Origin: Chloroflexota bacterium
Lineage (GTDB): Bacteria > Chloroflexota > Dehalococcoidia > GIF9 > UBA5629
Length of the DNA: 40,734 nucleotides
Assembly: GCA_016865855.1 (NCBI GenBank)
Contig: VGNX01000012.1
Location: forward strand, 1-40,734
Reading direction: 5' to 3'
Notes under the pieces: model-generated
The model's database searches: none
What the model saw: the letters and a program-made list of their open reading frames with translations, nothing else
Told to the model about the DNA's origin: nothing
Shown: in pieces, positions 24,470 through 32,531 of the stretch
Layout: each line of letters opens with the position of its first letter
Position numbering within the stretch: position 1 is the stretch's first letter
Program-made: the position numbers and the translations under genes

Positions 24470-24982
24470 ATGAGGCGGTCGGCTGATGCCTACCTCGATA
24501 TAGAGACCACTGGTTTATCCCAATTTTTTGATTATATCACTGTAATCGGTGTCCTCCATTGCGATGGCAGAAACAATGAGCTAATTCAGTTAGTCGGCGA
24601 AGAAGTGACCAGGGGCAACCTCATTACAGCTCTTAGAGATGTAAAAACAATCTACACCTATAACGGCACGAGATTCGACCTTCGCTTCATTTCTAATTCT
24701 CTTGGCATAGACCTTGCCGCAGAATACTATCATCGTGACCTGATGTATGACTGCTGGAGGTGTAACTTGTATGGTGGTTTCAAAGCAGTTGAGCGACAGT
24801 TGGGCATTCCCCGGCGGCTAGTTGGTATCGGCGGATACGAGGCAGTGCAGTTATGGTGGAGTTATCTGAAGGGTGGTAACAAGAGCGCCCTGGCTTTATT
24901 GCTGGAGTATAACAGGGAGGACGTGGTAAACCTCAAAGCACTGAGAGAGAGGCTGAATTCGTTCAGAGGGTTGCCGCTGTAG
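24470..24982 (+). CDS. RNase H-like 3'-5' exonuclease (YprB-type, DEDD superfamily)
   Basis: The 170-residue protein has the DEDD nuclease pattern: LDIETTGL (Asp10 and Glu12), YTYNGTRFDLRF (second Asp near residue 70), and YNREDVVNL near residue 149 supplying the last acidic residue. Other segments (YDCWRCNLYGGFKAVERQLGI) are as in the YprB/ribonuclease-H-like domain. In many bacteria this domain is fused to TPR or helicase modules; here it is alone. It acts on DNA or RNA ends in the cytoplasm, target unknown. The SD is weak (GAAGGG). Confidence 0.8.
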   Translation: MRRSADAYLDIETTGLSQFFDYITVIGVLHCDGRNNELIQLVGEEVTRGNLITALRDVKTIYTYNGTRFDLRFISNSLGIDLAAEYYHRDLMYDCWRCNLYGGFKAVERQLGIPRRLVGIGGYEAVQLWWSYLKGGNKSALALLLEYNREDVVNLKALRERLNSFRGLPL

Positions 24983-25104
24983 TGGCATGGCTAGTTCTCT
25001 CAAGCACTACGAAATCCGAAATTCTGATATTTAAACCCTAAGCAAATTCAAAAATTCCAATTCCTAAACTGCAAGCAGATTCCAAACGAATTTGTCCCGA
25101 GCAC

Positions 25105-25162
25105 TGTGTGAGATTCTTCGCTTCGCTCAGAATGACAGAGGGCGAAGGGCTCAGAATAACAG
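25105..25162. repeat. REP-like repeat unit
   Basis: GATTCTTCGCTTCGCTCAG and AATGACAGAGGGCGAAGGGC form the familiar pair. The rest of the gap 24983-25276 is AT-rich, with an extended -10 (TGGTATAAT, 25216-25224) before the MFS gene. Confidence 0.6.
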
Positions 25163-25276
25163 GTGGTTTACGGGACAATCCCAAATCCAAGATTTCCTCA
25201 AAGTGTGGCGTCTGATGGTATAATAGATAGTTTCGTGCTTTGTGTGCTTCTTAAAGCTGGAAAGGTACGCTAGGTT

Positions 25277-26581
25277 ATGGCAACTGGAACTCAGACAAAA
25301 GGTTTTTATGGGTGGTGGATGTTATTTTTCCTGTGGGTTGTTTATACCATTCCGATTGGGTTTGCCTTCTACAGCCCAGCGGTGCTCTATCCCTTTATGA
25401 TTGAGGAGATGGGGTGGTCGCGAGGAGAAATCATGTTCGGCTCCACTGCCACCATGTTGCTTTTCGGGCTCACCGGTCCACTCACTGCCTGGATGATTGG
25501 CCGCTTCGGAGCCAGGGTTACTCTGGCTACCGGCGGAACCATTGTGACTATAGCTACCTTCCTGATGGGCTTGGTGGGCCATATCTATTCAATGTACCTA
25601 GCTCTATCCTTCCTTGTTGGGCTGGGGGTATCGTTTGCCTCGATGATTCCTGTCCAGATGGTGGTTATCTCCTGGTTTAGTGTCCGCCGGGCGCTGGCTA
25701 TGGGCCTGGTGTTGGGGGGTGGAGCTATCGGTGGTTTTCTGGCGCCTCAAATCATAAGTGAGGCGGTTCAGGCTGCCGGTGGGAACTGGCGCATCGGCTG
25801 GTTTATTATCGCTGTAGCCTCAGTAATTGGGATAGTCGTGGCTATACTTGCAGTGCGTAACCAGCCGGCTGATGTGGGCCAACATCCTGATGGGGTGGCT
25901 TCATATGAGGTGGAGGCAGCGGCAAGCGGTAGCAGCCGAGCAGCTCGAACTTATCGCACCCCGGTTGATTGGACTTTACGCGATGCTCTAAAGACGCCGG
26001 CGTTATGGCTTCTAGTCGGTGCTGTGGTGTGCAGTTTCTTTCTCTGGCAGGTGATTGTCACCCAGGGGCCTCTTCATCTGCTGGACAGGGGGTTTGACCC
26101 AGCCATGGCGGCCTTCTTTTACAGCTTGGCTATTGGGTTAAGCATTGTGGGGCGTTTTACCATCGCCGCCGTAGGCGACATCATTGAGCCACGCTTCCTC
26201 TTTGCTTTTGGCGCCTCTTGCATCCTGCTGGGAGGGATTCTGTTCTGGTTTGTGTCGCCTGAGGCTATGTGGACGGCTTATCTCTATCCGTTGCTGGCTG
26301 GCTTTGGCTTTGGGGTAGCCTATATCTGCGTGCCTACTATTATCGGTAACTACTGGGGTTCTACAGCTTTTGCCGGCATTAGCGGGCTGGAATCGCCTAT
26401 TGTGCTGTCGTTCCAGGCCATGGCTGCGCCTCTTGCCGGGTTTCTTTACGACCTGCAAGGCAGCTATTTCACGATTATGGTTATCTCATGGATAGCGGCG
26501 GCCATCGGTTTTGGGGCTATCCTCTTGTGCAAGCCACCCAAGCTAAAGACGGATACAAGCATAAAAGAGAGCTCTGCTTAG
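25277..26581 (+). CDS. MFS transporter, oxalate/formate-antiporter or monocarboxylate type
   Basis: The 434-residue, 12-helix protein resembles OFA/MCT transporters, which exchange or import small organic acids. Features are the N-terminal GFYGWWMLFFLWVVYTIPIGFAFYSPAVLYPFMIEEMGWSR block (written here only as GFYGWW, then MGWSRGE near residues 47-53), the GRFGAR loop 2-3 motif, and FVSPEAMW followed by a GFGFGVAYICVP helix. A cytoplasmic loop at about 195-230 is rich in Ala, Ser and Arg. Substrate is unknown; a short acid would suit the acyl-CoA genes in the window. No strong SD precedes the ATG. Confidence 0.85.
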   Translation: MATGTQTKGFYGWWMLFFLWVVYTIPIGFAFYSPAVLYPFMIEEMGWSRGEIMFGSTATMLLFGLTGPLTAWMIGRFGARVTLATGGTIVTIATFLMGLVGHIYSMYLALSFLVGLGVSFASMIPVQMVVISWFSVRRALAMGLVLGGGAIGGFLAPQIISEAVQAAGGNWRIGWFIIAVASVIGIVVAILAVRNQPADVGQHPDGVASYEVEAAASGSSRAARTYRTPVDWTLRDALKTPALWLLVGAVVCSFFLWQVIVTQGPLHLLDRGFDPAMAAFFYSLAIGLSIVGRFTIAAVGDIIEPRFLFAFGASCILLGGILFWFVSPEAMWTAYLYPLLAGFGFGVAYICVPTIIGNYWGSTAFAGISGLESPIVLSFQAMAAPLAGFLYDLQGSYFTIMVISWIAAAIGFGAILLCKPPKLKTDTSIKESSA

Positions 26582-26670
26582 AAGCCATGTCTAGTGATTG
26601 TCAAAAGCGGGTTCCCATTTTATCTTTCACCCTGCCGAATCTTTACTTTGACAGGGAACCCGGAGTATAA

Positions 26671-26748
26671 GCTCCCTCCCACTAGGGAGAGGAAGGCTAT
26701 TAAAGAATTCCCTCTCCCTCGATGTGAGAGGGCTAGGGTGGGGGTGAG
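26671..26748. repeat. Two CTCTCCC-family palindromes in tandem
   Basis: GCTCCCTCCCACTAGGGAG, then CCCTCTCCCTCGATGTGAGA with a GGCTAGGGTGGGGGTGAG tail. It fills much of the gap between the convergent MFS and carbonic anhydrase genes and may serve as a bidirectional transcript end. Confidence 0.55.
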
Positions 26749-26775
26749 TTTCGGACAAGGCCTTAAGATCTGCCC

Positions 26776-27306
26776 CTAATTTTGCATGGCGCTTTTTGTT
26801 TTAGAGGCTTTGCCGTTTATATTCTGTGCCAGCTTGGTATAAATATCTGAGCCCAATTTTAGCTCGTCCAGTTGCTGCGGTGATAGCTGACTCTTTATGC
26901 GGGCTGGCACACCTACAGCCAGTGACCTGTCCGGTATTTTGGTTGCCGGAACTACTACAGAGCCAGCGCCGATTATGCAGAAATCACCGACTTCGGCGCC
27001 ATCGAGAATAGTGGCATTATTGCCCACCAGAACATTGTTGCCAATCCTATGGCAGTGGATGACGGCTCCATGTCCAATGATTGTGTTATCGCCGATAGTA
27101 ACGTCAGTAGCGCCATGCATAACACAATTATCTTCGATGCTAGTGTTGTTTCCGATTATTATCTTACCGAAGTCTGCTCTAATTACTGCCCCGGGCCAGA
27201 CATTCGAGTTTTCGCCGATTTCGACATCGCCCACGATGTAGGCAGCTTCGCTAACGAATGCTGAAGGTGCTATTTTGGGGCTTTTGCCGTTGAAATCTCT
27301 TATCAT
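26776..27306 (-). CDS. Gamma-class carbonic anhydrase family protein
   Basis: It is a left-handed beta-helix trimer protein with hexapeptide repeats through residues about 20-130 (IVGDVEIGENSNVWPGAVIR..). The putative zinc histidines are His64 in VMHG, His79 in GHGA and His84 in the IHCH segment. The usual IHGC sequence reads IHCH here, a small deviation. The 176-residue length is normal. It may hydrate CO2 or only use the fold; YrdA-like members often show weak or no activity. GAGGAG sits seven bases before the ATG. Confidence 0.9.
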   Translation of the reverse strand: MIRDFNGKSPKIAPSAFVSEAAYIVGDVEIGENSNVWPGAVIRADFGKIIIGNNTSIEDNCVMHGATDVTIGDNTIIGHGAVIHCHRIGNNVLVGNNATILDGAEVGDFCIIGAGSVVVPATKIPDRSLAVGVPARIKSQLSPQQLDELKLGSDIYTKLAQNINGKASKTKSAMQN

Positions 27307-27324
27307 GTTTCTGCTCCTCTCTCA

Positions 27325-27382
27325 ATGTCATTCTGAGCGTAGCGAAGAATCTAGAGACCCTTCGCTATCGCTCAGGGTGACC
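27325..27382. repeat. REP-like repeat unit
   Basis: GTCATTCTGAGCGTAGCGAA followed by GACCCTTCGCTATCGCTCAG. It lies directly upstream of the carbonic anhydrase start. Confidence 0.6.
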
Positions 27383-27393
27383 AGGTGGGTTTA

Positions 27394-27467
27394 GGCGAGG
27401 CTAAAGCCTCGCCGCTACATGTTTATATTTAAATCCTACCCATGTAGTTGCGACTCTTTAGGGTGGC
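27394..27467. repeat. Two truncated paired-hairpin halves back to back
   Basis: The right half GGCGAGGCTAAAGCCTCGCC ends in CTACA (27419), and a left half starts at TGTAG (27443) with a decayed CGACTCTTTAGGGTGG. They look like two broken copies joined. Confidence 0.6.
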
Positions 27468-27508
27468 AAGGGGTGGTGTTTCGGCAAGTGTAATGTCCTG
27501 CACTACTT

Positions 27509-28594
27509 TTATAACCAGGCTCTTAAACGTCTGAGGGCGGCTATTTTCTCCTTATCGCCAACTTTAGCCCTTTCCAGGGCCTGGTGGAGTATTTCGATGC
27601 TCTTATCATAAGTTTTCCTGTCTACAGGATAGGGGTGACCGTCTTTGCCGCCATGGGCGAAGCTGTAGCGGGCAGGGTCTCGCAGGCTGATCGGCACGTC
27701 ATAAATAAGCTCTGAGATCAAGCCGAGGGCGCGGAGAGTTTTCGGGCCTACACCCTCTAGGCTCAGCAGGTTTTCGAAGTTGTCCGGTTGATGCTCATAG
27801 GTGATAAGAAGTGTCTTATGTAGGCGGTCGGGATGGATATCCACAAGGCTGAGGTGATGGCGAGACGGCAGGTCTAAGGTCTTGAGCTTTTTTAACTGGC
27901 TGACAATCTCCTCTGGTTTTTCCTCAGTGGCGATCTGGGTGATGGTATCCCGTGCCGGTTCGCTCTCAGCGGCTACCAGGTTCAAGGCTTCGCCTCTCGC
28001 CTGGGAACAGATGGCGGAATGAGGTTCGCAAACGAAGTCGGTCACCTTTTCGCCAATCCAGTGATAACGGCGGGCGTAGCGGTTGCCTTCGTTCATACCT
28101 TGCTGAACTACCGACCATGAGCCGTTCTTGGTGAAGAGGAAGGTATGGTGGTAGAGCTGATAGCCATCTTGGAGGGCTGAGTTATCAACCTTGGCTGTCA
28201 TACGGCTGGCATAGACCAGAGACGATATGTCTGATTTCAGGAGATGCCCGACGCCTTCTATTTCGGTCGGGGTTTTCCGTGATGTTTTGCCCTTGCCGCC
28301 GGCGACGAACAGACCTAGGTCGGTTTCCAGCCCTTTAATCCCTTCTTTGAGGGCGCCGCAGACGGTGGTGGTTACGCCGCTGGAATGCCAGTCATAACCC
28401 AGGACGCAGCCGAAGGCCTGGAACCAGAAAGGGTCTGACAGGCGATGGAGCATCTCTTCAGGGCCGAACTCGGTGGTGATGGCGATGGTGATTTCCCGAG
28501 CCAGCTTGGTCATGCGGTCGAAGAGCCATCGCGGCGCCTTGCCATAATGCAGCGGCAAATTGGCGATTCCAGTCCGCTGGGGTGAGTTAGTCAT
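27509..28594 (-). CDS. DUF763 family protein
   Basis: The 361-residue protein follows the DUF763 pattern: RTGIANLPLHYGKAPRWLFDRM (about 7-28), DPFWFQAFGCVLGYDWHSSG (54-73), SRMTAKVDNSALQDGYQLYHHTF (130-152), and the LLSLEGVGPKTLRAL block (about 277-291). The last is a helix-hairpin-helix-type motif suggesting nucleic acid binding. Members are found in archaea and thermophilic or anaerobic bacteria; the function is unknown. Start at 28594, SD not evident. Confidence 0.88.
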   Translation of the reverse strand: MTNSPQRTGIANLPLHYGKAPRWLFDRMTKLAREITIAITTEFGPEEMLHRLSDPFWFQAFGCVLGYDWHSSGVTTTVCGALKEGIKGLETDLGLFVAGGKGKTSRKTPTEIEGVGHLLKSDISSLVYASRMTAKVDNSALQDGYQLYHHTFLFTKNGSWSVVQQGMNEGNRYARRYHWIGEKVTDFVCEPHSAICSQARGEALNLVAAESEPARDTITQIATEEKPEEIVSQLKKLKTLDLPSRHHLSLVDIHPDRLHKTLLITYEHQPDNFENLLSLEGVGPKTLRALGLISELIYDVPISLRDPARYSFAHGGKDGHPYPVDRKTYDKSIEILHQALERAKVGDKEKIAALRRLRAWL

Positions 28595-28634
28595 TTGCTA
28601 ATCCGTTCTTAAATATATTATACACGTTTTGTAT

Positions 28635-28670
28635 CCTCTCCTTTGGTGGGGGGTTAGGGTGAGAGGGTGA
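28635..28670. repeat. CTCTCC-family palindrome with GGGTGAG tail
   Basis: CCTCTCCTTTGGTGGGGGG and TTAGGGTGAGAGGG, imperfect. It lies 40 bases upstream of the divergent DUF763 start. Confidence 0.5.
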
Positions 28671-28770
28671 TCAATCCCTTCCCATAATAGGAGAGTCAAA
28701 ACAAAAGATAAGCCATCTTAAATAAAACGTCAGAAAGTGTGGACACTGACCGCGTTCTGCAATTACCCTC

Positions 28771-28817
28771 TTGACAGAAATGCTAAGTTATGCTAAGATA
28801 CTTACAGTAACTGTAAG
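28771..28817 (+). promoter_or_regulatory. Promoter with direct repeat and operator-like inverted repeat
   Basis: TTGACA (28771-28776), 17 bases, TAAGAT (28794-28799). The spacer and -10 contain a direct repeat, ATGCTAAG twice (from 28780 and 28790). Immediately after, CTTACAG-TAA-CTGTAAG (28801-28817) is a perfect inverted repeat at the predicted transcript start. The promoter fires into the gene at 28830. Confidence 0.65.
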
Positions 28818-28829
28818 AGGAGGAATGAA

Positions 28830-29465
28830 ATGAATAAGGTTGCTGAGCATCTAGCGCAAGCTCTCCGTTCTCTCTCGAAAGCCGATAAGACAGATGTCAT
28901 TCGGTATTTGCTGGAAGATCCAGATGTTAAAGAGGCTGTAGTTAAACTGTTTATTGATAAGTTGGGTAAGCCTCATGAAGGGCGAAATTCTGGCGGCAGT
29001 ATTAGTCTGGGTGTTACTTCTAACAAAGAGATGGGAATGCGAGTACGTGAAAGCTACATTTCTCGGTTGCAACATAGTGGTGTGCAGATTGACCAGGTCG
29101 ATAGAATATGGGCCAAAGCGTATAGCAATTTATGGGTGGCAATACCGTTTGCCACGGAACGGCGGCCTAATCGTTGGTTTCTTGGGGTTCCGGAGAGTGA
29201 AGTATTTGAGCGAATCCGTAATGGCGGATTAGCTATAGTGCTGTTGTGTCAGTCAGATGTGGGCGATACACTCGATTTTGTGTTGCCTCCTAGCAAAGTC
29301 GAGGAGATGGCGTCCCAACTCTCAAAATCACGAGGCCAATTGAAATTCAATCTGAAGAAAGTTGGAAACCGCTATCACCTTGTCATACCCGACCACGGTA
29401 CGGTTGATGTATCAGACTATAGAGGCAATGTGTCCATTTTTACAAAGTTGAATAGCAGGGGATAG
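28830..29465 (+). CDS. Hypothetical protein, regulated promoter, possible nucleic-acid-related fold
   Basis: I do not recognise this 211-residue protein. Residues 1-45 are helical (VAEHLAQALRSLSKADKTDVIRYLLED). A Gly/Ser linker (about 51-62) follows, then a globular domain of mixed strands: VDRIWAKAYSNLWVAIPFATER, RWFLGVPESEVFERIRNGGLAIVLLC (only the two ends matter, the RWFLGV and GLAIVLLC strands), a VLPPSKVEEMASQL helix, and a final YHLVIPDHGTVDVSDYRG. No signal or membrane segment. AGGAGG lies six bases before the ATG and a clear promoter-operator region precedes it, so it is probably a controlled gene. Confidence 0.65.
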   Translation: MNKVAEHLAQALRSLSKADKTDVIRYLLEDPDVKEAVVKLFIDKLGKPHEGRNSGGSISLGVTSNKEMGMRVRESYISRLQHSGVQIDQVDRIWAKAYSNLWVAIPFATERRPNRWFLGVPESEVFERIRNGGLAIVLLCQSDVGDTLDFVLPPSKVEEMASQLSKSRGQLKFNLKKVGNRYHLVIPDHGTVDVSDYRGNVSIFTKLNSRG

Positions 29466-29573
29466 AAGCTGCTGATAAGTGTGGTTAACAATCAGCCAAA
29501 GTGTAGAACCATTGACAAGTTGGTGCGATGGACTTATAGTATGTTTGGAGACTAGCGGACAGGATACGGTAAG

Positions 29574-30464
29574 ATGCAACAACAGTATAAATGCCCTAAT
29601 TGTGGCATGTCAGTTGCCTATCTAGGCAGGTTCTGCGACGATTGCGGAACTCAGCTTAACTGGCCAATGCAACAACAGTTGAATGAACAATCATGTTCCA
29701 GTATCCGCCCATCCGAACGACTACTTGATGACATTGAAGAAATTGCTTCTATCAAGCACACTCTTTCTCTAAAAGACCGTTCGTTGACAAGTGCCGATGG
29801 TTTTTATGTACAAAGTATCAGTTTACCTGTTTATGGGACGCAATATATGGCCGGTGGCCAATTTATTGCAAAAATTATATTTATAAGAAAGCCGGATGGA
29901 TCTAGAATTATTGAAAAATATCTGCCTGGTGATTGGGAGACTCAAGTCGCAGAAACCTTACAGATATGCAACGCACTAAGACTAGTACGAGACGGACAAA
30001 AATATTGGTCACCTGAAAAAATTGCTGCGTATGAATCACCAGTAGTCATTGATGGCGATATGCTAAATAAGGTCTCCGATGTTAACAGACAACACTACGC
30101 TGAAATCAATGAGTACTGGCATTCAATAGATTATCCCCGAAGAATGGAGATTACCAACATCTACGCTGATGACCTCTCAAAAGAGTGGCCTGTAGAATAC
30201 TTGGAACTGAGAACTAATCTAAGTGAGGCTAAGGCTAATAAGATTGCTGAGTCACTTGCATTGAATGTTCAGAAGGCTCATCTCATTGGTTATATGTGTG
30301 GTAAAGGCTGGATATCTCAAAAAGAAGTTGCTAACGCTAACTCCCACTTCGGAGAGCTAATAGCTGGTGATATTAGAAGTAGTATTAATGGTGCCAGGTC
30401 TAAAGGTGCAGCTTTTGCAACTTCTTTAATGAAGATTAGCGCAATAGGTCATTTTGATGCATAG
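29574..30464 (+). CDS. Hypothetical protein with an N-terminal zinc ribbon
   Basis: Residues 5-25 form a double-CxxC zinc ribbon: CPNCG, a 10-12-residue spacer, then CDDCG. The rest (about 45-296) is unrecognised. It has an alpha/beta middle (KIIFIRKPDGSRIIEKYLPGDWE, then SPEKIAAYESPVVIDGD) and a helical C-terminus with ANKIAESLALNVQKAHLIGY, which recalls short membrane-associated or regulatory helices. No signal peptide. It follows the 28830 gene by 108 bases on the same strand. Codon use is AT-richer than most neighbours. Confidence 0.6.
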   Translation: MQQQYKCPNCGMSVAYLGRFCDDCGTQLNWPMQQQLNEQSCSSIRPSERLLDDIEEIASIKHTLSLKDRSLTSADGFYVQSISLPVYGTQYMAGGQFIAKIIFIRKPDGSRIIEKYLPGDWETQVAETLQICNALRLVRDGQKYWSPEKIAAYESPVVIDGDMLNKVSDVNRQHYAEINEYWHSIDYPRRMEITNIYADDLSKEWPVEYLELRTNLSEAKANKIAESLALNVQKAHLIGYMCGKGWISQKEVANANSHFGELIAGDIRSSINGARSKGAAFATSLMKISAIGHFDA

Positions 30465-30671
30465 CCGAGCATAAAACGATGGAAGATTGAAATAAGCTGG
30501 GATCATTACCATTTATCGATTCTATTCTTTACGTATAGAAATCAGTAGCTTTTGCAACGCCCCCTATTATACATCCGATATCAATCCACCATACTTACTA
30601 GTCTTCGCTATCAGCCCTCGCACAGCCAAAACAATCCCAGCCACTGGGCATAGCAGTATACCGGCCTTGTC

Positions 30672-30962
30672 CTAACTCTTCGGCTTCAATTCAATGCGCA
30701 GGTCGGCGTCCAGAGCCTCTGCAATCTCAGCAAGTGAGGCAAGTGTTGGGTTGGCATTACCGCTCTCCAACCTTGAGATAGCAGCTTGTCCCGTTCCTAC
30801 TTTGGCAGCCAACTCTTCTTGACTCATTTTGAGTTCCATGCGGCGTCTGATAATCGACTCAATTAATTCGAATTCCGGCCCCAGCGCCTCATACTCCCTG
30901 CGAAACTCAAGGTCAGCCAAAGACCTTTTCTTTACATCTTTATATGACCTTAGCTGTGCCAT
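30672..30962 (-). CDS. HigA-like antitoxin (XRE family helix-turn-helix)
   Basis: This 96-residue DNA-binding protein has an XRE HTH at about residues 43-92: LKMSQEELAAKVGTGQAAIS, then RLESGNANPTLASLAEIAEAL. The first 35 residues (KDVKKRSLADLEFRREYEALG) match the extended N-terminus of HigA-type antitoxins, which blocks the toxin. It probably represses the shared promoter. It lies 47 bases after the toxin gene on the same strand. A TAG ends it, but the frame stays open for 34 more hydrophobic codons. Confidence 0.85.
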   Translation of the reverse strand: MAQLRSYKDVKKRSLADLEFRREYEALGPEFELIESIIRRRMELKMSQEELAAKVGTGQAAISRLESGNANPTLASLAEIAEALDADLRIELKPKS

Positions 30963-31009
30963 TTCCTATTCTCCTATGCTCTTATTCTCTATTTACGGAA
31001 GTGTTTAAC

Positions 31010-31363
31010 TCATATTACTTGCCTAGACTCATACTCTTGCCTCCGTCTCATCGCCTTCTCAATCTCTCGTCGTGGCGTTTCCTTAGACTTCTTACTGAAA
31101 ATGTGGAATATTGCCAATCGCTTGCCTTCATACGGGTAAAAGAAGACGCGATAATAACTCCCCGCATGCAAAATCTTCAACTCAAATAGGTCATACCCCT
31201 CAAGCTTGGTTATATAGTCCCTTAAATTGCTTAGTCCGAACTTCTCCAGTAAATCCAACCACCTGAATATCTTAGCCCCGGCCTTCTTAGGAAAACGAGC
31301 TATATCATCTTCAACCGGCGACTCATCCCTCTCCGTAACGTAGAACTCTACATGCCAGTCCAC
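31010..31363 (-). CDS. HigB-like toxin (RelE/ParE superfamily, Gp49-type)
   Basis: It is predicted to be a ribosome-dependent mRNA endonuclease toxin. The 117-residue protein fits phage-derived Gp49/HigB: VEFYVTERDESPVEDDI (about residues 5-21), FRWLDLLEKFG, YDLFELKILHAGSYYRVFFYP (about 57-77) and IFHIFSKKSKETPRREIEKAMRR. The basic C-terminal segment contains the likely catalytic residues of the family. The start is GTG 31361-31363, only eight bases from a good -10 box, so the transcript is nearly leaderless. Order is toxin first, then antitoxin, as in higBA. Confidence 0.85.
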   Translation of the reverse strand: MDWHVEFYVTERDESPVEDDIARFPKKAGAKIFRWLDLLEKFGLSNLRDYITKLEGYDLFELKILHAGSYYRVFFYPYEGKRLAIFHIFSKKSKETPRREIEKAMRRRQEYESRQVI

Positions 31364-31371
31364 TGAAATAT

Positions 31372-31400
31372 ATTATGACATATATATCATATTCTGTCAA
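31372..31400 (-). promoter_or_regulatory. Promoter of the toxin-antitoxin pair
   Basis: On the minus strand: TTGACA (31400-31395), 17 bases, CATAAT (31377-31372), then eight bases to the GTG start. A TGACA...TGTCA dyad lies across the spacer and could be a repressor site. Confidence 0.6.
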
Positions 31401-31606
31401 CCCTTTCGCTTAATTCTCCGTAAATAGACGAAATTATGGACGTTTAAGGTAGAAGGGCCAGTTGCCCCAAAACTTCTTGCAAATACGGCTTTTTGAGACA
31501 AAGCCCTCAGGAGAGAGGAAGAGTAAGCGACAGAGCAGTGCTTTTTGAGCAGAACCGGAGACTTGCGACCTCCCTTGCATTTATGTCAGAGGGGGAATTA
31601 GGTCTT

Positions 31607-32440
31607 CTATTTGCCTGGCTTTACCGCATGAACCTTTACGCTTCTGATTGAGCTGCCAACCTTTTTCAGATCTCCTCGAGGAATGTTGAGACCATTGAGC
31701 AGCGCCTGCACTAGGGGGTCATTTGGCGTGTAATCAGTCGGAATAGATGTTTCATCGGCTATGCTTACTTGTTTAAATCCTGCGGCTTTCACGGCTCCTA
31801 CATATTCATCCTTTATTATGGCACCAGCCAAGCAACCGATATAGGCAGCGACCGAGCTTTTTACTGACTCTGGGAGCTCTTTCTCTAAAACTATGTCGGA
31901 AACCATCAACCTGCCGCCGGGTTTCAATATCCTGAATGCTTCTTGAAAGACTCTCTCTTTATCCGGCGATAGGTTGATAACGCAGTTCGAGATTATTGTA
32001 TCCACATGATTATCAGCCACGGGCAGGTTTTCGATTTCGCCCAGCCTGAACTCTACATTTTTGTAGTCGCCTTTGTGGGCATTTTCCCGGGCTTTTTCAA
32101 CCATCTCCGGCGTCATATCGACACCGATAACCTTGCCGGTTTTGCCGACCCTGTTAGCCGCCAGGAAACAATCGAAACCAGTGCCTGAGCCGAGGTCGAG
32201 GACGACCTCACCTTCTTTCAAAGAAGCTAAAGCTACCGGATTGCCACAGCCAAGGCCGAGGTTAGCCCCTTCCGGGACTGACTGTAAATCCTCGTCGGTG
32301 TAGCCTATCTTCTTGCTTACATCCGTGGCTACATTGGTTGTGCCGCAGCACTGATTCTGTGGCGCGCAACAGGAACTACCGCCCCTGGCAACCCGGGCAT
32401 AGCCCTCTCTGACAACTTTCTTGACTTCTTCTTTTTTCAT
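31607..32440 (-). CDS. arsM: Arsenite S-adenosylmethionine methyltransferase
   Basis: It methylates As(III) with S-adenosylmethionine. The 277-residue protein has the class I SAM site VLDLGSGTGFDCFLAA (about 80-95) and the arsenic-binding cysteines Cys65 (GLGCGNP), Cys153 (SNCVINL) and Cys203 (YIGCLAG). Their spacing fits Cys72, Cys174 and Cys224 of the algal ArsM. The N-terminus adds two cysteine pairs, SCC and QCC (24-25, 31-32). AGGAGAG lies seven bases before the ATG. It ends the arsR-CARDB-arsM unit, 91 bases after the lipoprotein gene. Confidence 0.93.
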   Translation of the reverse strand: MKKEEVKKVVREGYARVARGGSSCCAPQNQCCGTTNVATDVSKKIGYTDEDLQSVPEGANLGLGCGNPVALASLKEGEVVLDLGSGTGFDCFLAANRVGKTGKVIGVDMTPEMVEKARENAHKGDYKNVEFRLGEIENLPVADNHVDTIISNCVINLSPDKERVFQEAFRILKPGGRLMVSDIVLEKELPESVKSSVAAYIGCLAGAIIKDEYVGAVKAAGFKQVSIADETSIPTDYTPNDPLVQALLNGLNIPRGDLKKVGSSIRSVKVHAVKPGK

Positions 32441-32531
32441 TTTCTGCTCTCCTATCTAAGTGAAATTTTTAGATGTAATGTCTCTTTTTTAGCTGCCTGC
32501 TGCCCAGACTGGGCAGCGATGCCATTTATTA

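Larger units (their letters stand above)
30988..31428. repeat. Perfect 12-bp inverted repeats on both sides of the toxin gene
   Basis: TCTATTTACGGA (30988-30999) and TCCGTAAATAGA (31417-31428) are exact inverses. One lies in the toxin-antitoxin gap, the other upstream of the promoter. They could be regulator sites or recombination scars. Confidence 0.5.

Noticed and set aside
3833-30674. Genome-wide amber recoding (pyrrolysine) suggested by two genes whose frames stay open after TAG
   Set aside because: TAG ends other complete genes here (for example at 4894 and 35887), and no pyl genes are visible. Local mutation or chance is simpler.
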